A stretch of DNA of 64,000 bases from Polytrichum commune. Lineage: Eukaryota > Streptophyta > Polytrichopsida > Polytrichales > Polytrichaceae. Position 1 is the first letter of the stretch, and each line of letters begins with the position of its first letter. The translations under genes were made by a program, and so were the position numbers. Below are positions 11,523 to 23,545 of the stretch, in pieces. The notes under the pieces were generated by a model. It worked only from the letters and a program-made list of their open reading frames with translations. It did no database searches and was not told the origin of the DNA. The stretch lies in NCBI GenBank assembly GCA_950295325.1, contig OX485803.1:50357554-50421553 (forward strand). Direction: 5' to 3'.

Positions 11523-14100
11523 CGTAGAGAGAGATTTAAACCCAACTGACTGCCTCTCTCAAGCACAACCACCAGTGATTAAGGTTGAGTGCATTCTCCT
11601 GGATCCACCCACTGGAGCACGGTGCGTGTATATATTTTATGTACTCAACCAGAAACTTAAGAAGCCTTAATGGTCAACTTAAACCTCTTCCATGGCACAA
11701 CCTCCTCATGAGAAGCTGTTGTCCCAGTCCAATGTTCCTGCACATGTGAAGTGCTCACTCTTGTCAATATGGTCAATTTAATGACCCTGCACACCTTGCA
11801 GTGTTCAACTCAATCCACAAGTTCCGACTTAGGTTCAGATGTAAATAACTTAGATGACTCTTTCAGAATTTGCAATCTTTTATACTTATCTATCACACGG
11901 CAGCTGTGAGACTCGAATAAAAGAACCTTGATAAATGCACCTCCAAACCAGGGAAGAAAACACCGGGTAAATTACAAAACATTGAGAATCAGTTAGAGTA
12001 TATCTGAAGCAAAGATTACATGATTTCCAGCCTCTGAGGAGAAACTAGAAGAACTCAATCAATGCTCCACTCCTTCCTTTCTGAACTGCTACTAATCTAA
12101 CGATTCAACATTCCAAGAATTGTCCACAAACTCAAGAAAAAAAAGGACACTTGAAAAGGAAGGGGACTTTACACGATCAGGCAAACAGGAAGAAAATAAT
12201 AAGGGGAATAACATGCTGAACTAGTGCAATGCTCATAAACGGCTGGCTAGAAGACAAAAGCAGGCAGTGAAATATACAATACCGATCAATATGTGTTGCT
12301 GAAGAACTTGCTTCGTTAAAATAAGAACCACCAATACCAAGTGTGGAAGTTGAACCCCAAGTACTATTGAGACTTTCAGCCGACAAAGTTGATTTAGAAT
12401 TCGTAGTATTTGACATTCATGCATCCTAAAAATTCAGATCACAATCCATCTACCTTAATCCACTGCCTTCAGCACCAGAAATAAATGTGAGCTTCTCTTG
12501 AACATTAAATTTCAACAAAGCCAGAGAGGACTGTGCACAAGTAAGTTAAGGAGTCCAGCGTAGCAAAGTAACAAAAGTCTAAAGTGCCAGCATTTTCCTT
12601 CATCCCGCTTAACATGCCAATGTTGAGCACATCGACAAGAACATTCAGACGAATTACGTACTCAAACGTCCTTAGCAATATTATCGAGCAGCAAAGAAAG
12701 GTAGAGAAGTTTAAATGATGTCCTGCTTATTGAAATCTACAATGTAAACTGAGATTGTTATGTGCGTAGTTAAAGTAGCCCTACGTAACATTTTGGCTCA
12801 AATTCTCGTCTACAAGAACTTAGACTCGGACAACTAACATACATTCTACAAAAAATATTGCCCTTCGAGCTAGAGACCATTACAACTTCAGAAGAAAGAG
12901 AATTTCGATGCATACAACTGAGCACAGCCCATCCTGTCTCCAGGAATTAGAATCAAAGACGTTAAGAGACTGACAGTACGTGGGAAGTGTATAAACTTGC
13001 GTAGTCACACCACAGGACCACATTCAAAGGCCAACCGAAAGAGATTTAAGAGAGCTTCTCCCAAGCAAGATATTATGAGACAATATTAGGAGAAGGTTCC
13101 TTAACAATCCAGACTTTCTTGCTACGAACGAAGGGTCATATGCCGTTTCCCCGAAACTGTGAATTTACATTTTTACGTACATCGAGATGCACCCAAGCAT
13201 ACGAAGAAAAAATTCCCAGTTCTCACAAGATGTTTCCCAACAGCCATAGCATTCCTAGCTTGCAAATCATCAATGCATGCGGTCCAGTGTCACATGACGC
13301 AATTTTATTTTCTTAAACCTTCCTCAAAATGTGACAATAAATCTCTTTCATTGTGAAGCTAAAAAGGCTCTCACATGACCATGATATTTCCTAATTAGAA
13401 CAAATTCAAACTGAAAATGGTAGCGATCTCACTTGCACACATCGAGGTCACAATGTCTGATGTAGAAGTTGAGCTAGGGAATAATGGTATCCGCATAGGG
13501 TTTGATGATGCACACTGACAAGTGCCTATGCGTCCCAAGTTTCAAAACAGTCTAGTCGAGTTCAAATACTTGGATGGAGGAGGTCGTTACCAATGTACAT
13601 AGACAGACCTATTGATGTCTGATTTCCCAAAGAAAGACAATTAAGTGCAGATAACGGGTACATGAAGTGCAACCAAGATAGAGAGAGCATGTATGTTAAG
13701 GTTAAGTAAGGCTCTATCTTATACCTCACTCTATAACAGAGATCTTCTTCCTTCAAGATGTGCTCCTCCGCCTTCAAGTTGCCCTTTGGCCTGTCCAGCT
13801 TCAAAGCTCTCCACTTTCTTTTGGTTCCTCTCCTTTCCTACCTGTTGCAAACCGGTCTGTCTGTATCCTGCACAGCCTTAAGTATACGATGTACGCTCTT
13901 CTCTTTTCTGTCCACCTGATCAAGTAGTAAGAAAGCTGTTGGCAATTGGCACTAGAACCTTCCACCGTAGGCAATTTCAAAAACTCAAGCTCCCAAAACT
14001 AAGTTAATACAGCTGCACGCCAATCTCTTCTCTTCTTACACAATTGTTGGCATCAATGACAACGACATCAACCTTAACCCGAAGCAGACAACTACCTATA
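11523..14100. other. upstream region of the SCL3-like gene
   Basis: No ORF with a domain. On the minus strand this should contain the promoter and 5'UTR of SCL3, and possibly a leader intron: a TTGCAG acceptor-like sequence lies just before the ATG at about 11480. No TATA box or transcription start could be fixed with confidence. Confidence 0.4.
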
Positions 14101-14107
14101 GTCTTTA

Positions 14108-14176
14108 AGCAGCAGCAGCAGCAGGTGCAAGAAGAGCTCTTTCCCAAATATTCAAAACTCTCCCTCCTCACTGATA

Positions 14177-14211
<35 letters not shown>
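14108..14211. repeat. CAG and GAT trinucleotide microsatellites
   Basis: A short (CAG)n/(GCA)n tract lies at 14108-14123 and about eleven GAT/ATG units at 14177-14211. In one plus-strand frame they would read Q-rich then D-rich, but no convincing gene surrounds them. Confidence 0.8.
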
Positions 14212-14212
<1 letters not shown>

Positions 14213-14599
14213 CTCTTCCTCTTCTTCTTCCCAATTGCTTGCTCTCTCCCTACATACTAACCTCCCCTTCCTTGCTTCTTTGCTTCCTTCCTCCACCAAG
14301 AGACAGACAGAAGTTCAGTACAAGCTCTCCACGATTGCTATGCTACTCCCAAACCCTTGTAAGTACGATGTGTCTCCACCTCTGCCAAAACTCCAGCGGC
14401 TAGTAGTACATTGCACATCAAAGGCTCGCCCAATTCCGCGCCCGCACAAAGACACGCACAGTCGCTTCCCCGCAATGTAACTTAACGGAAGCACGCAAGT
14501 AGGTTCGCAAATATAAACGCAATTTGTTCTCCGTGAAACACAAATCTTGCTGCTGCAACGACTTCGACACTCTGCACCCACCTGCGCCAGGTACAAGGC

Positions 14600-14945
14600 T
14601 ATGGCGAGAACCTATTACCGTGTTGCTGATCTGGGCCGAGGGGAGGCGTCGCGCGGTATGAGGTTCCAGTGTCCTACCGCCGCCGATCCGATACCCGACG
14701 ATGCACGGTACTAGGTCCTCATGATGGGCGCCTACTACCGTCCAGGCGATCGCGGCCGTCCGCGCGGTTCAGGGACCCAGATCTTGTGGTTCCATCCACC
14801 GCGGTCGCGATCATGGCGCGGTGGTAGATCGAGGTCTACTGGTGGTGGTGGCGTGAATAGGGGTCCTTACGCCATGGGCGTTGGGCCAATCGCGTCCCCG
14901 GATTGGAGGCTCGTGGTCGTTAAAAGGGCAAGATGGGCGCGGTGA
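14600..14945. other. GC- and CpG-rich island
   Basis: A roughly 350-bp block strikingly richer in G+C and in CpG (CGCGCGG, CGATCGCGGCCG, CCGCGGTCGCGATC) than anything around it. Two partly similar sub-blocks begin at about 14599 and 14720, each with a (C/A)CTA(T/C)TACCGT motif. A plus-strand frame (14721-14945) is Arg/Gly-rich, but I do not recognise it. It could be an unmethylated promoter or 5'UTR island, a decayed RGG-type exon, or transposon end sequence. Confidence 0.45.
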
Positions 14946-15539
14946 TGGGACCCACACCATGCTACTCCTGGACAAAGAAGGTTGAAAAGACATGTGGGCT
15001 TTTTGTTTGTTTGTTGGCTCTATGCTTGGACGGAGGACCATGGGGATATCCACTTTGGAAGTTGGTCTGCGTGGGATGGAAATGCTTGCGTTTGCACATC
15101 CACTCTCCCTCCCGTGCATGTTACTACTACTTCATGGGCTTTGTGGAAACCTCGCCCTCCCCTCGTGTTCTTCGAAGCCAAGGAGCGATCGATTGGCCAT
15201 TGTTTGGTTCGTTTCCATAAACTTGTGCGTTGGGTGGGGCAGAAATAAGTCAAATTTTGTTTGAATTTATGCTATATGTATTCTCACACCAGAGCACCGC
15301 ACTACCATATTCAGGTTGGAAAAAAAAACTCGGGTGGAGTAGCATATTGATATTATTAGAATGGAACAATTGAAAGTAGCTCCGACTTCTACCAACCATA
15401 TTTATTCAGCAAAATTCGTGTTGCATTAGCATATCTATATTTGTAAAAACCGGATTGAAAATCGGGCCTACCCTGATGTAGTTATGCTTGTCAGAAGTGT
15501 ATGTTTATTTATTTCCTGTTTATATACATTGGTCCTCCC

Positions 15540-15690
15540 AGTTGTGTTCACTATTGAGTATAGAGTACTTATTAATATTTGAGGATGTAGTCCAATCTCT
15601 TTTAAACATGTGTCTTTGTGATGTTTGCTCTTTGATCCCCCACTGAACCGCATACCAATCAAATACCATAGCTCTCTAGGAGCTTGGGCA
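15540..15690 (-). repeat. TGGACAC-family repeat fragment
   Basis: Read on the minus strand, this shows the family core: AAAAGAGATTGGACTACAT, followed by the segment that ends near CTCAATAGTGAAC. 16288-16396 is a second minus-strand fragment, ending in the family terminus (complement of ATATAGGTGTCCA). Confidence 0.5.
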
Positions 15691-16217
15691 GAAAACCAAA
15701 TAATTTTCAAAGTGCCTAAATTTATGGGAAATTTATTTCAGTGAGTGTCCAAAAAATAATAATAACATTCATAGAGTGCCTAAAATCACAATAATGCAAG
15801 TGACAGGTTAAGAGAAGTGTTTAGGGTAATTCTAGCTGCTATAGACAAAATTAGGAAAACCATCCATGAATTACATAAATGACTTGGATGAATATCTAAC
15901 TAATTTTAAGTTACTTCTTGAATGTGCCTAATTTTAGAAAAAATTGGGTTGCTTACCTTACTTTCGCACTAACATTAATTATTAGGCATAAAGGTGCCCA
16001 AGTTGCTAGAAAGCTACCATATAGGGGTCTACTTAAGAAAACAAACCATTCAAGATCCAACTACCTTAGGTATCCCCTACAATAGTACTAAGGTATGCGT
16101 GATCACATTATGAGCACTTCCAACTCACATAGTTTTGGCTATTGGACCATATCAAGAATGCCTCCTCCAGTTAGCAACTGCGAAACACAACGGTTGTCAA
16201 ATTAGGTCCCAATATCA

Positions 16218-16220
<3 letters not shown>

Positions 16221-16275
<55 letters not shown>
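16221..16275. repeat. (CT)n-(AT)n compound microsatellite
   Basis: About 19 CT units at 16221-16258 run directly into about eight AT units at 16259-16275, then a T-run. Simple-sequence repeat, non-coding. Confidence 0.95.
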
Positions 16276-16399
16276 CTTTTTTTTTTATGAGCATGTAGTC
16301 CAATGTCATCACAAGTTTTTATTTTTTGTTTGTTTGATTTATTCTTGACCACAAACTTTGTCATATACCACTCAAATATAGGTGTCCAAATAAGAAGAG

Positions 16400-18173
16400 T
16401 GACGACATTAGGCCCACATAAGCCTTGATAAGCAACAAGTAAGGAACTTTGCTACTTTTTCAAAACACGGAGATGTGCTATCCTATCCTCGCTCAAATAG
16501 GACATATAAATGTATGCATATATGGCACATATACACTTGTGATTTCTCTAAATATTGCCATACTTTGGAATCTTCAAGCAGCATCTAACATTCGATATTT
16601 GTACGTGAAGCTCAAAAAGAACAAATGGAAATATTCATTATACACATGCAACCTAGAAATCAATCAACAACTTTATTCCAAACATGCAATAGTTCCTAGA
16701 CACCGCACCAATAGGGTTGAGGATATGTTGACATTGAAGTTCATAGACACATATTTTGTACTTGAGGACGTGGGTAACGACTTCAAGATTGGATAATTGT
16801 TTAAGGAAGACAAAACTGTTCCAAATCTGTCATTGTTGTGTACAAGCAACATCGAAGAAAAAACACTTGTCCATATCAACAAGTGGATTTTGTTTGCAGT
16901 TCTTGGATGTTCTCGGACATTTGGCAACTACATTGATTCCTTTGTATAGTTTTTAGCTTCGAGTTGCAATGAACAAGTCATAGTGTGCAGTTGAAATGGA
17001 CATGATTTCCTTTAATGGACTAAAACAATATCAATTGATGTTAATGTTTCAGGCATGATAAATGTAAATATAACAGTGTTGCTTATGCAAAGCAACATTT
17101 CTCTCTTTAGAGTTATTTACAAACCTCCTACTACACTTTCTTTCAATTCAATTGAGTACCCTATAATATTAAGGAACAAGTGGAGGGCTTCAAATTTGTT
17201 TCCCATATATTATTCTATCATGAAGCCTTGTCGATCTTGGATTGAATTTGAACACATATCCGCATGCATGAAAGCACATGAACATTGCTATGCTTTCAAC
17301 GTGTTGGTGGTTAAAAACTTAAGGACTAAAAAACAAACCAAAAAAAACAAAAACAAAAAAAAATGATGAATACGGGAGTCATAGTACAAGGTTGTGTTCA
17401 CATAAGAATCTTGTGAATGTATTTTACCCTTTGTCATTATTCCCCCCCCAAAAAAATGCCAAAAAGCTTTGAAAATGATGTAACATATGTGACTAAGAGC
17501 CTTGATGCTTGAAGGAATGATCCACCTTTTTGGAGTGATACCATAATAGGTTTGGCACTCAACAACTAAAGGTTCATGGAATGCGAAAATGTGGAACCAA
17601 CATTTTGTAGCATTGTTTGGAGGACATTCATGGTGGGCGTCACACTGTGACTTGAATTCAATCATCCTTACCCAAGCAAAGCGACATCATGCTTTGGGGA
17701 TCACCTTTCCTCCGCCCCAAAAGCTTGGAAGGAGGATCACCAAAGTCACATCCCTTGATCATTTCGATGTCAAATTGAAGCTTTTTCCATCCCACTCCCT
17801 TGTGCATGTTTACTTACTTTAGTTTTTTTTTTTAAAAAGAAATAGTGAATGAACAAAAATTTACTAGCATGAATGGGAACAGGCTTGTAGCCTCCTTCAT
17901 GTGCAGCTTACAATTTATGGTGTCTAGGTAAACCCATTTAACATAGATGAATTGTGTATAGTAAAAACAAACTTCCTATGTGTTGAGAGGCGATTCCATA
18001 ACATTGCTTAGTAGATGAGCTATGTTCACTCACATTCAATTTGATATTGTTGTGTTCATTCAAATTCAGTCTGAAACTGCATAAATTGCATGGTAATATT
18101 CGAGAATTGCAACTAGTCCCACATAAAAAGTTATGCATGTTGAGTAAAGTTATGTCCTCTCTATTATATATCA
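16400..18173. other. non-coding, no gene seen
   Basis: AT-rich sequence with homopolymer A/T runs (for example near 17340 and 17821). The longest frames (16449-16796 plus, 17288-17665 minus) have skewed composition and no recognisable motif. Confidence 0.45.
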
Positions 18174-18555
18174 TTACACTAAATATTGTATCAAGTGTCA
18201 CCGATTATTTTCTTATCTTGCTCAATACTAATTGTAAATTGCCCGTGCAGTGTCACCAACACATAATGTGAACCTAACACTATTTGTCATTCCTTGTTTA
18301 AAAAAAATATGACCATTATATATTTACAATATTGCAATTATTGTCACTTACTAAGTGATTTTACATGCAAATTTCAATCATTCATAACAATATTTAATTA
18401 CATAAATGTGAGGATGCAAACCACACCAGAAGTGGATGAACTAAAAAGTAGTTGGGATGATGATATTTGTGAACTTATTCAAAAGAAGAGTCGATAGAAA
18501 AGTTACCACAATGACATAAAATACCATATGGCACTAAATACAATATTTAGTGTAA
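18174..18555. mobile_element. MITE with CACTAAAT terminal repeats, copy 1
   Basis: The ends are perfect complements over TTACACTAAATATTGTA, and similarity continues to about 24 bp. If the element proper is CACTAAAT...ATTTAGTG, it is flanked by TA on both sides, as in Tc1/mariner-like insertions; a CACTA-type origin cannot be excluded. The body is about 380 bp and non-coding. A diverged second copy lies at about 24097-24499 and shares the whole internal order. Confidence 0.7.
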
Positions 18556-19023
18556 GTCTAATTGGGTGAATTCAATGCGATTGTTGGTGTTAAATACATC
18601 TAAAATAGGACTTTGTATCATAGATTAGCTCGTTGGATTTGCATTCTCTCAATGGATGACTAACCTAGACATCACAAGGTTTCTAGTTATACATGCCTCC
18701 GTTTGGCTTGTTAGATACCCTTGATGCAATTATGTCACTAGGGCATCCCATGAGCCCAAGCACGGGTGCAATCTTGGGCATGGGGGGCCCTAGCCACATC
18801 CACGGTGGGGGATGAGCCCGTGCACTTGAGGAAGTTGAACTCCGGGCAAGGGCTACGAGCCCACGGATGAGGAGGGGAGGGAGTTGGCGAGCATGGCAAA
18901 CATCTAGTATTGGACATAAGCTAATTGGGAAGAATTGAAGTACTAAGTTCACAACTCAAGGTTCTTCATTACATGGATTACAATGAAACTGAACTTGGTA
19001 CCAAACTCTTTGTTACCCTAAAC

Positions 19024-19366
19024 CGGGGGGGGGGGGGGGGGAGTGTGTTAAAAAGTTAAGGATATAGGTGTGAACAACCACTATTTTATATGGGGGTATT
19101 ACTTTCAAATTTTTTTTTTCACATGCTATCATTATGTAAATTTCTACTTTGGGTTAATAGAAAAATGGCTTGCATTACTTATAATTCCAAATTACCTATT
19201 ATTCCATACCCTATAGTACTTTAAAGATGTCCAGTGCCATTTTTGATACCCTATATTACTCTTAAGTCCATTTATAATTTTTTGCCCTCATTTAAAAAAA
19301 ATACCCTATCATTTGCTCGCACGTATATTGCTACTCCAACCAATGACTACCCCCCCCCCCCCCGAG
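19024..19366. mobile_element. hAT-type MITE, G/C-ended family, copy 1
   Basis: CCCTAAAC at 19016-19023 and 19367-19374 is an exact 8-bp TSD. The ends are a C-G(n) run at the left and C(n)GAG at the right, i.e. the CTCGGGGGG-type terminal repeat expanded into long homopolymers. The 343-bp body is AT-rich and non-coding. Confidence 0.7.
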
Positions 19367-19862
19367 CCCTAAACTTGTTGAGTTTGGTTGTTGTTGCTAA
19401 GATTCAGTACCCAACTATCTAACTTACCATCTAATCCCTACATACACTCTTGCTTGCTAAACAATAGTATGACAACAAGGATGAATCAAACCACAATCTT
19501 TGAAACACAACCCACATAATCTTACTCGAACTAAATTAGAACCACCATTGTAGATGATCGTTACTCAAGGTCACAGTTGCCCACTCAAAGCACCCAAGAA
19601 AAAGTTCAAGCAGGAAAATGCTAGGCTATGGTTTTTTTTAAAGTAGTCCACATGTGAATTTCAACTTTGAGAATCAAATACTTTGTTCATTACAAGGATC
19701 AAGATGTTGCCACCGCCATACATTGCAAGGAGACAACTTGACTTAATATCCTTACAATGCTACACCATTTGCTCCCTTCAGCATGTGATACATCTCTCAT
19801 AGACACTGAGGTAGACCTCGTGGACATAATCTTCACATCCACCACTTAAACTTCTTGTTCCA

Positions 19863-20148
19863 CTCGGGGGGTTCACTCCCTTTTATATTTTGCATACACG
19901 TGCGTTCGGGACCTATTTATTGGGGGGGTTATTTACCTTGCATAAAAGATTATAAGGTGATGGTATTTTACATGTAAAAAGCCTGAAAATATTATATGTG
20001 ATGGTATTTTACATGTAAACATGTTTCACTATTTTAAAATCCCCTATTTTACATGTACATTTTTTATAAAATTTATCTACAATGAATATATTGGACCTTA
20101 TTTTTTATCGCACGTTGTTCTACGATTTTCGCCAGTGAACCCCCCGAG
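19863..20148. mobile_element. hAT-type MITE, G/C-ended family, copy 2
   Basis: The TSD TTGTTCCA lies at 19855-19862 and 20149-20156. The terminal inverted repeats CTCGGGGGGTTCACT are exact at both ends. Internal sequence includes repeated GTGATGGTATTTTACATGTAAA blocks and a TTTTATCGCACG motif that also occurs in the copy at 25008-25417. No coding capacity. An 8-bp TSD is the hallmark of the hAT superfamily. Confidence 0.85.
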
Positions 20149-20550
20149 TTGTTCCAAAAGGAGAAGGAGGACGCCAAAAATTTAGATAAATTAAAATAAA
20201 GGCAATTTTATTTTTGATAAATAATCATGTTGCAAATCAAAAGAATGAGATTTGCATTGACGATGAACTCACAAAAGAATTTTACTTGTACATTTATTAT
20301 GAGAAGGCCACAAATCACTTTATGGATGGTTAACTTTGTGGATGTGATCCTGTATGGATGCCTCACAACTTCTCTTTAGGGCCGGTTCACACTATGGCCA
20401 AACTTCGAGAGGAGAAGCGTTTCGACCAATCAAAATGCAGGAATGCCCAAAGGCCGTCCTCTCGGCTTTCACACTAGAGGCCGAAGTCCAAAGGACGTCG
20501 CCTCCAAAAGCGCCTAGGTGGCAACACTTTTAGGAAGTTTTGGCGCCAAG

Positions 20551-20621
20551 AGTTCGGCCTCTCGAGCAAAGTTTGGGTCGAGCAAAATGCTCGACCCAAA
20601 CTTCCGTCGAGAGGCCGAACT
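20551..20621. repeat. 71-bp near-perfect palindrome inside the Harbinger element
   Basis: AGTTCGGCCTCTCGA...GTTTGGGTCGAGCA is followed by its near-complete complement, centred on an AAAA spacer near 20585. It lies between the left terminal repeat and the start of the Myb-like gene, so it could be a transposase or Myb binding region, or a leader hairpin. Confidence 0.7.
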
Positions 20622-20814
20622 TTTTTTTCATTAAAATATTCAAAATCTGACAAGATCTGGACCGTTAGATGGAAAAGACAGATTTTTTCAAGGGATAAAG
20701 TGGGTCGTCTCTCTCTTCTCGCCCTCTTTCTCTTGTGCGCTTGTTTTTGGTTCAATTTTTTTTTGCGCTTGTTTTTGCTGGTTTGATTCAATTTTTTTTC
20801 GCAATTTTTTTTTC

Positions 20815-22045
20815 ATGGAGCAATTATCTCAAAACGGAGAGTTCTTTAGCCAAGAGAGGTGGATGGGATTAGAGAATGTTTTGAGTGTGAACTCTTTTGG
20901 TGCATTTCGGCCATATTCAGCACCTACTAGAGAGGAAAGAGAGAAAGAGGTGGAAGTTGAGAGGGTTGAGAGAGTTGAAGAGAGAAATGTTGAAGAAGAG
21001 AAAGATTGTGAGATAATAGGGAGTTCAAAGAAAAGAGCTGCCTCAAGGAAGAAGGCTGCCCCAAAGAAGAAACCTACACAAGTTGAAGTGAAGGTTGAAG
21101 GAGAGGAAGGAAATCGAAATTGGCTAGATTCAGAGGTGTATCAACTCATTGCTTTGAAGGGGGAGATGGAGCCCGAGTTTGAAAGGAACGGCAAAAATCA
21201 AGGTGAGTAACCCTAAACCTAACTAGGTTTTTTTGCAAAGAAAATTTCAGATTTTGAGGAATTTTGAGGACTTGTGAGGCCTATTTGGAGGCCTGAAGGC
21301 CCTTCGCTGCGCGCCCGTATCCCGGCCCCAGGCCCCCCTTTCCCCCCATATGGATTCGGACAAATGTCGCCATTGGGATTTGAGCCTCGTATCTTCCCCT
21401 TACGGAGGAGAGCCTTTCCGGCAAGGATGCCTTCTCCCCACCAACCCACTTGTGATCACATGGCCACCACCTTCCTATTCATACCTCCCCATCCATTCAT
21501 CTTCTCCCCCATATTTCCTGAAATTGTTTTTTTCTTATGCAAATTTTGATTGTTTCTCTTTTTGTTTCACTGTTTTGAGTGCAGGAATTGATACATGGGT
21601 GCGGCTTCATGCAAGAATGGTGGTTATGCTCCCCAAGTTCAACCGAACAGCCCAAGCATGTCGTAAGAAGTTTAATCAAATTTTTTCTTCTTACAAGGAA
21701 GACAAACTTGCAAATGGTATTTCAGGCAACAACCGGCAAGAGAGTAAATTTTTTGACGCTCTAGATCAATGGTACCATCAAGCCGGCCAAGTTTTCAAGC
21801 ACGTATCAGCTACAACAAATGATAGTGCAGATTTTCCAACCAATTCTTCTCCAGAGGTAGACAGTGCCCCAATATCCACCCCCCCATCAATATCAAAGAC
21901 AAAGAATAATTTTCAGGAAAGATCAATTGAAATTTTTGAGAAAATGGCTGAAACCAGCATTGGATTGATGAAAAATTTTGAAAGAACAAATGAACTACTA
22001 GAGAGGGTAGATCATCAATTTGACCGCCTCATTAACAAACTCTAG
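20815..22045 (+). CDS. Harbinger Myb/SANT-like (trihelix) DNA-binding protein
   Basis: Two exons: 20815-21202 and 21585-22045. The 382-bp intron has a GTGAGT donor at 21203 and a TGCAG acceptor ending at 21584. Splicing is in phase and gives about 282 aa. The DNA-binding region spans the junction: NWLDSEVYQLIALKGEM at about 102-118, then RMVVMLPKFNRTAQACRKKFN, a trihelix/Myb-like third helix. Upstream is a Lys/Arg-rich segment (KKRAASRKKAAPKKK, about 80-94) that could be a nuclear-localisation signal. The C-terminus has a predicted helical segment (RSIEIFEKMAETSIGLMKNFER). In PIF/Harbinger elements the equivalent protein binds the transposon ends and helps the transposase enter the nucleus and act; that role is assigned by family. 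Its gene converges on the transposase gene. Confidence 0.85.
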
Positions 22046-22054
22046 TTCAAATTA

Positions 22055-23545
22055 CTACTCTGATTCAGAACTAGAAGTATCATAGTTGCAGTCCTCAAAT
22101 CGAAGAGTTGATTTTTGGGCTAAATGAGCCTTGTAAAAATTCTTTGCTAATAGTAAATGCACACGTGTTGCTTTAGCCAACATTTGCTTCATCTTTTTTT
22201 GCCGTTCCACCTTTATTTCTTCACCTTCCTCATTTCCACCTTCTACTTCTTCTACTTCTTCCATTTCAATGAATGGTGTCTCCTCGGCTTGGGGATTTAT
22301 CTTCTGCAATTCTCTCATTTCCCTCAAAGATGCTTCAAGGGCCTTAAACATGTCAATATTTTGTAAATTCCCTAAAGACCTATTAGCTTCTTCTTGCAAA
22401 TCCTTCTCTGCATCTACCGCCCATTCCATATTGAATTCATCCTTCTGAATTATACATAAATTGTGTAGACAAAGGGCTGCGGTAACAATATCCGGTACAT
22501 TCCGGAGTGGCATATCAATTCTCTTCAGTAAAATCCGCCATCTTCCTTTGAGAATACCGAATGCCCTTTCCACGGCCATACGGGTGCTTGATTGGATAAA
22601 ATTCCAATGGGCTTTCCTTCTAGATAAACCGTCTTTTTCACCTTTAAAAGGTGAATAAAACCAAGGCCGCATTGGATAGGCTGCGTCTCCGATAAATTTG
22701 AATGGTAAAAACGAACCTCTCATAGTTTTCTTCCCAATTTCTGATTTCTGAAACAATGCCCAATCATGTATCCTCCCGGCCCATCCAAAATCATAGTCCC
22801 AAAATTTACAATCCGCATTTACAACTCCTTGAAGCAAACATGAATAAAACCCTTTTCTATTGTAATATGCTACTGGATCATGGGAGGGTGCTAGAATGGG
22901 TATATGACTACCATCTATTGCCCCTAATATAAAAGGAATGCCATGTAATGCCTCAAATCCATAAGCTATCTCTTTCATCCTCGCAAGTGTTGGTTTTGGA
23001 AAAACCAATGGTCGTAGCTGAATTCTAATAGCCTCACAACATTCTCTTACAATTTCTGAAGTTGTACTCACCCCTATGCCGTATACATCTCCAATCATCA
23101 TTAATGTATTCCCCGTTGCTAATCGAGACAAAGTTACCGCAACTCTACATTCAACACTAATACTCTCTCTAAAATGTGTATCTTTTTTCTTCAAAATAGG
23201 CCCCAAAAGAGTACATAAGTATTTGAATGTAAATTTACTCACCCTCATTCGACGCTTGAATTCCCTCTCCGAAAATGATCCCATAAGTGTTTGCTCCAAA
23301 AAGCCTCCATATCTCTCAAAACGCCAACAAGACCTTCCAAAATCCACCCTCCGCCCTTGTGTAATAAACACCGCCATCATCATCATTTGGACATTTTGTT
23401 GAAAAATTGCAAGTTTTTGCATCGCCAAAATGCCCACAATAACATACTTCATAACCATAAAGACTGAAAGGAGAACAAGGATGTGTTCCCTTCTAGAATC
23501 CATGGTTAAAGAGTGAGAGAGGAAAATTTCAGTGAATTCCTCCAT
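22055..23545 (-). CDS. Harbinger DDE transposase (HARBI1-like nuclease)
   Basis: 496-aa uninterrupted frame. A helix-turn-helix-like stretch (MMIGDVYGIGVSTTSEIVREC, split over about 149-169) precedes the DDE_Tnp_4 nuclease core. Catalytic acids visible: D211 in GAIDGSHI, D261 in GRIHDWALF and E326 in VERAFGILKGRWRIL. Family hallmarks FIGDAAYP and LHNLC are also present. The tail has an acidic stretch (EMEEVEEVEGGNEEGEE, about 430-446) followed by basic residues. The first 50 or so residues are hydrophobic and poorly conserved, so translation may begin at a later Met (for example M15). It would cut and rejoin the element at TTA targets in the nucleus. No frameshift or stop is seen. Confidence 0.92.
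   Translation of the reverse strand: MEEFTEIFLSHSLTMDSRREHILVLLSVFMVMKYVIVGILAMQKLAIFQQNVQMMMMAVFITQGRRVDFGRSCWRFERYGGFLEQTLMGSFSEREFKRRMRVSKFTFKYLCTLLGPILKKKDTHFRESISVECRVAVTLSRLATGNTLMMIGDVYGIGVSTTSEIVRECCEAIRIQLRPLVFPKPTLARMKEIAYGFEALHGIPFILGAIDGSHIPILAPSHDPVAYYNRKGFYSCLLQGVVNADCKFWDYDFGWAGRIHDWALFQKSEIGKKTMRGSFLPFKFIGDAAYPMRPWFYSPFKGEKDGLSRRKAHWNFIQSSTRMAVERAFGILKGRWRILLKRIDMPLRNVPDIVTAALCLHNLCIIQKDEFNMEWAVDAEKDLQEEANRSLGNLQNIDMFKALEASLREMRELQKINPQAEETPFIEMEEVEEVEGGNEEGEEIKVERQKKMKQMLAKATRVHLLLAKNFYKAHLAQKSTLRFEDCNYDTSSSESE

Noticed and set aside
14044-14403. Coding gene with poly-Gln and poly-Asp
   Set aside because: The runs come from CAG and GAT microsatellites, and nothing around them looks like protein.
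18621-18690. tRNA-like boxes (TAGCTCGTTGG and GGTTTCTAGTT)
   Set aside because: The B box is poor, spacing is long and no stems form. Too weak to call a tRNA or a SINE.
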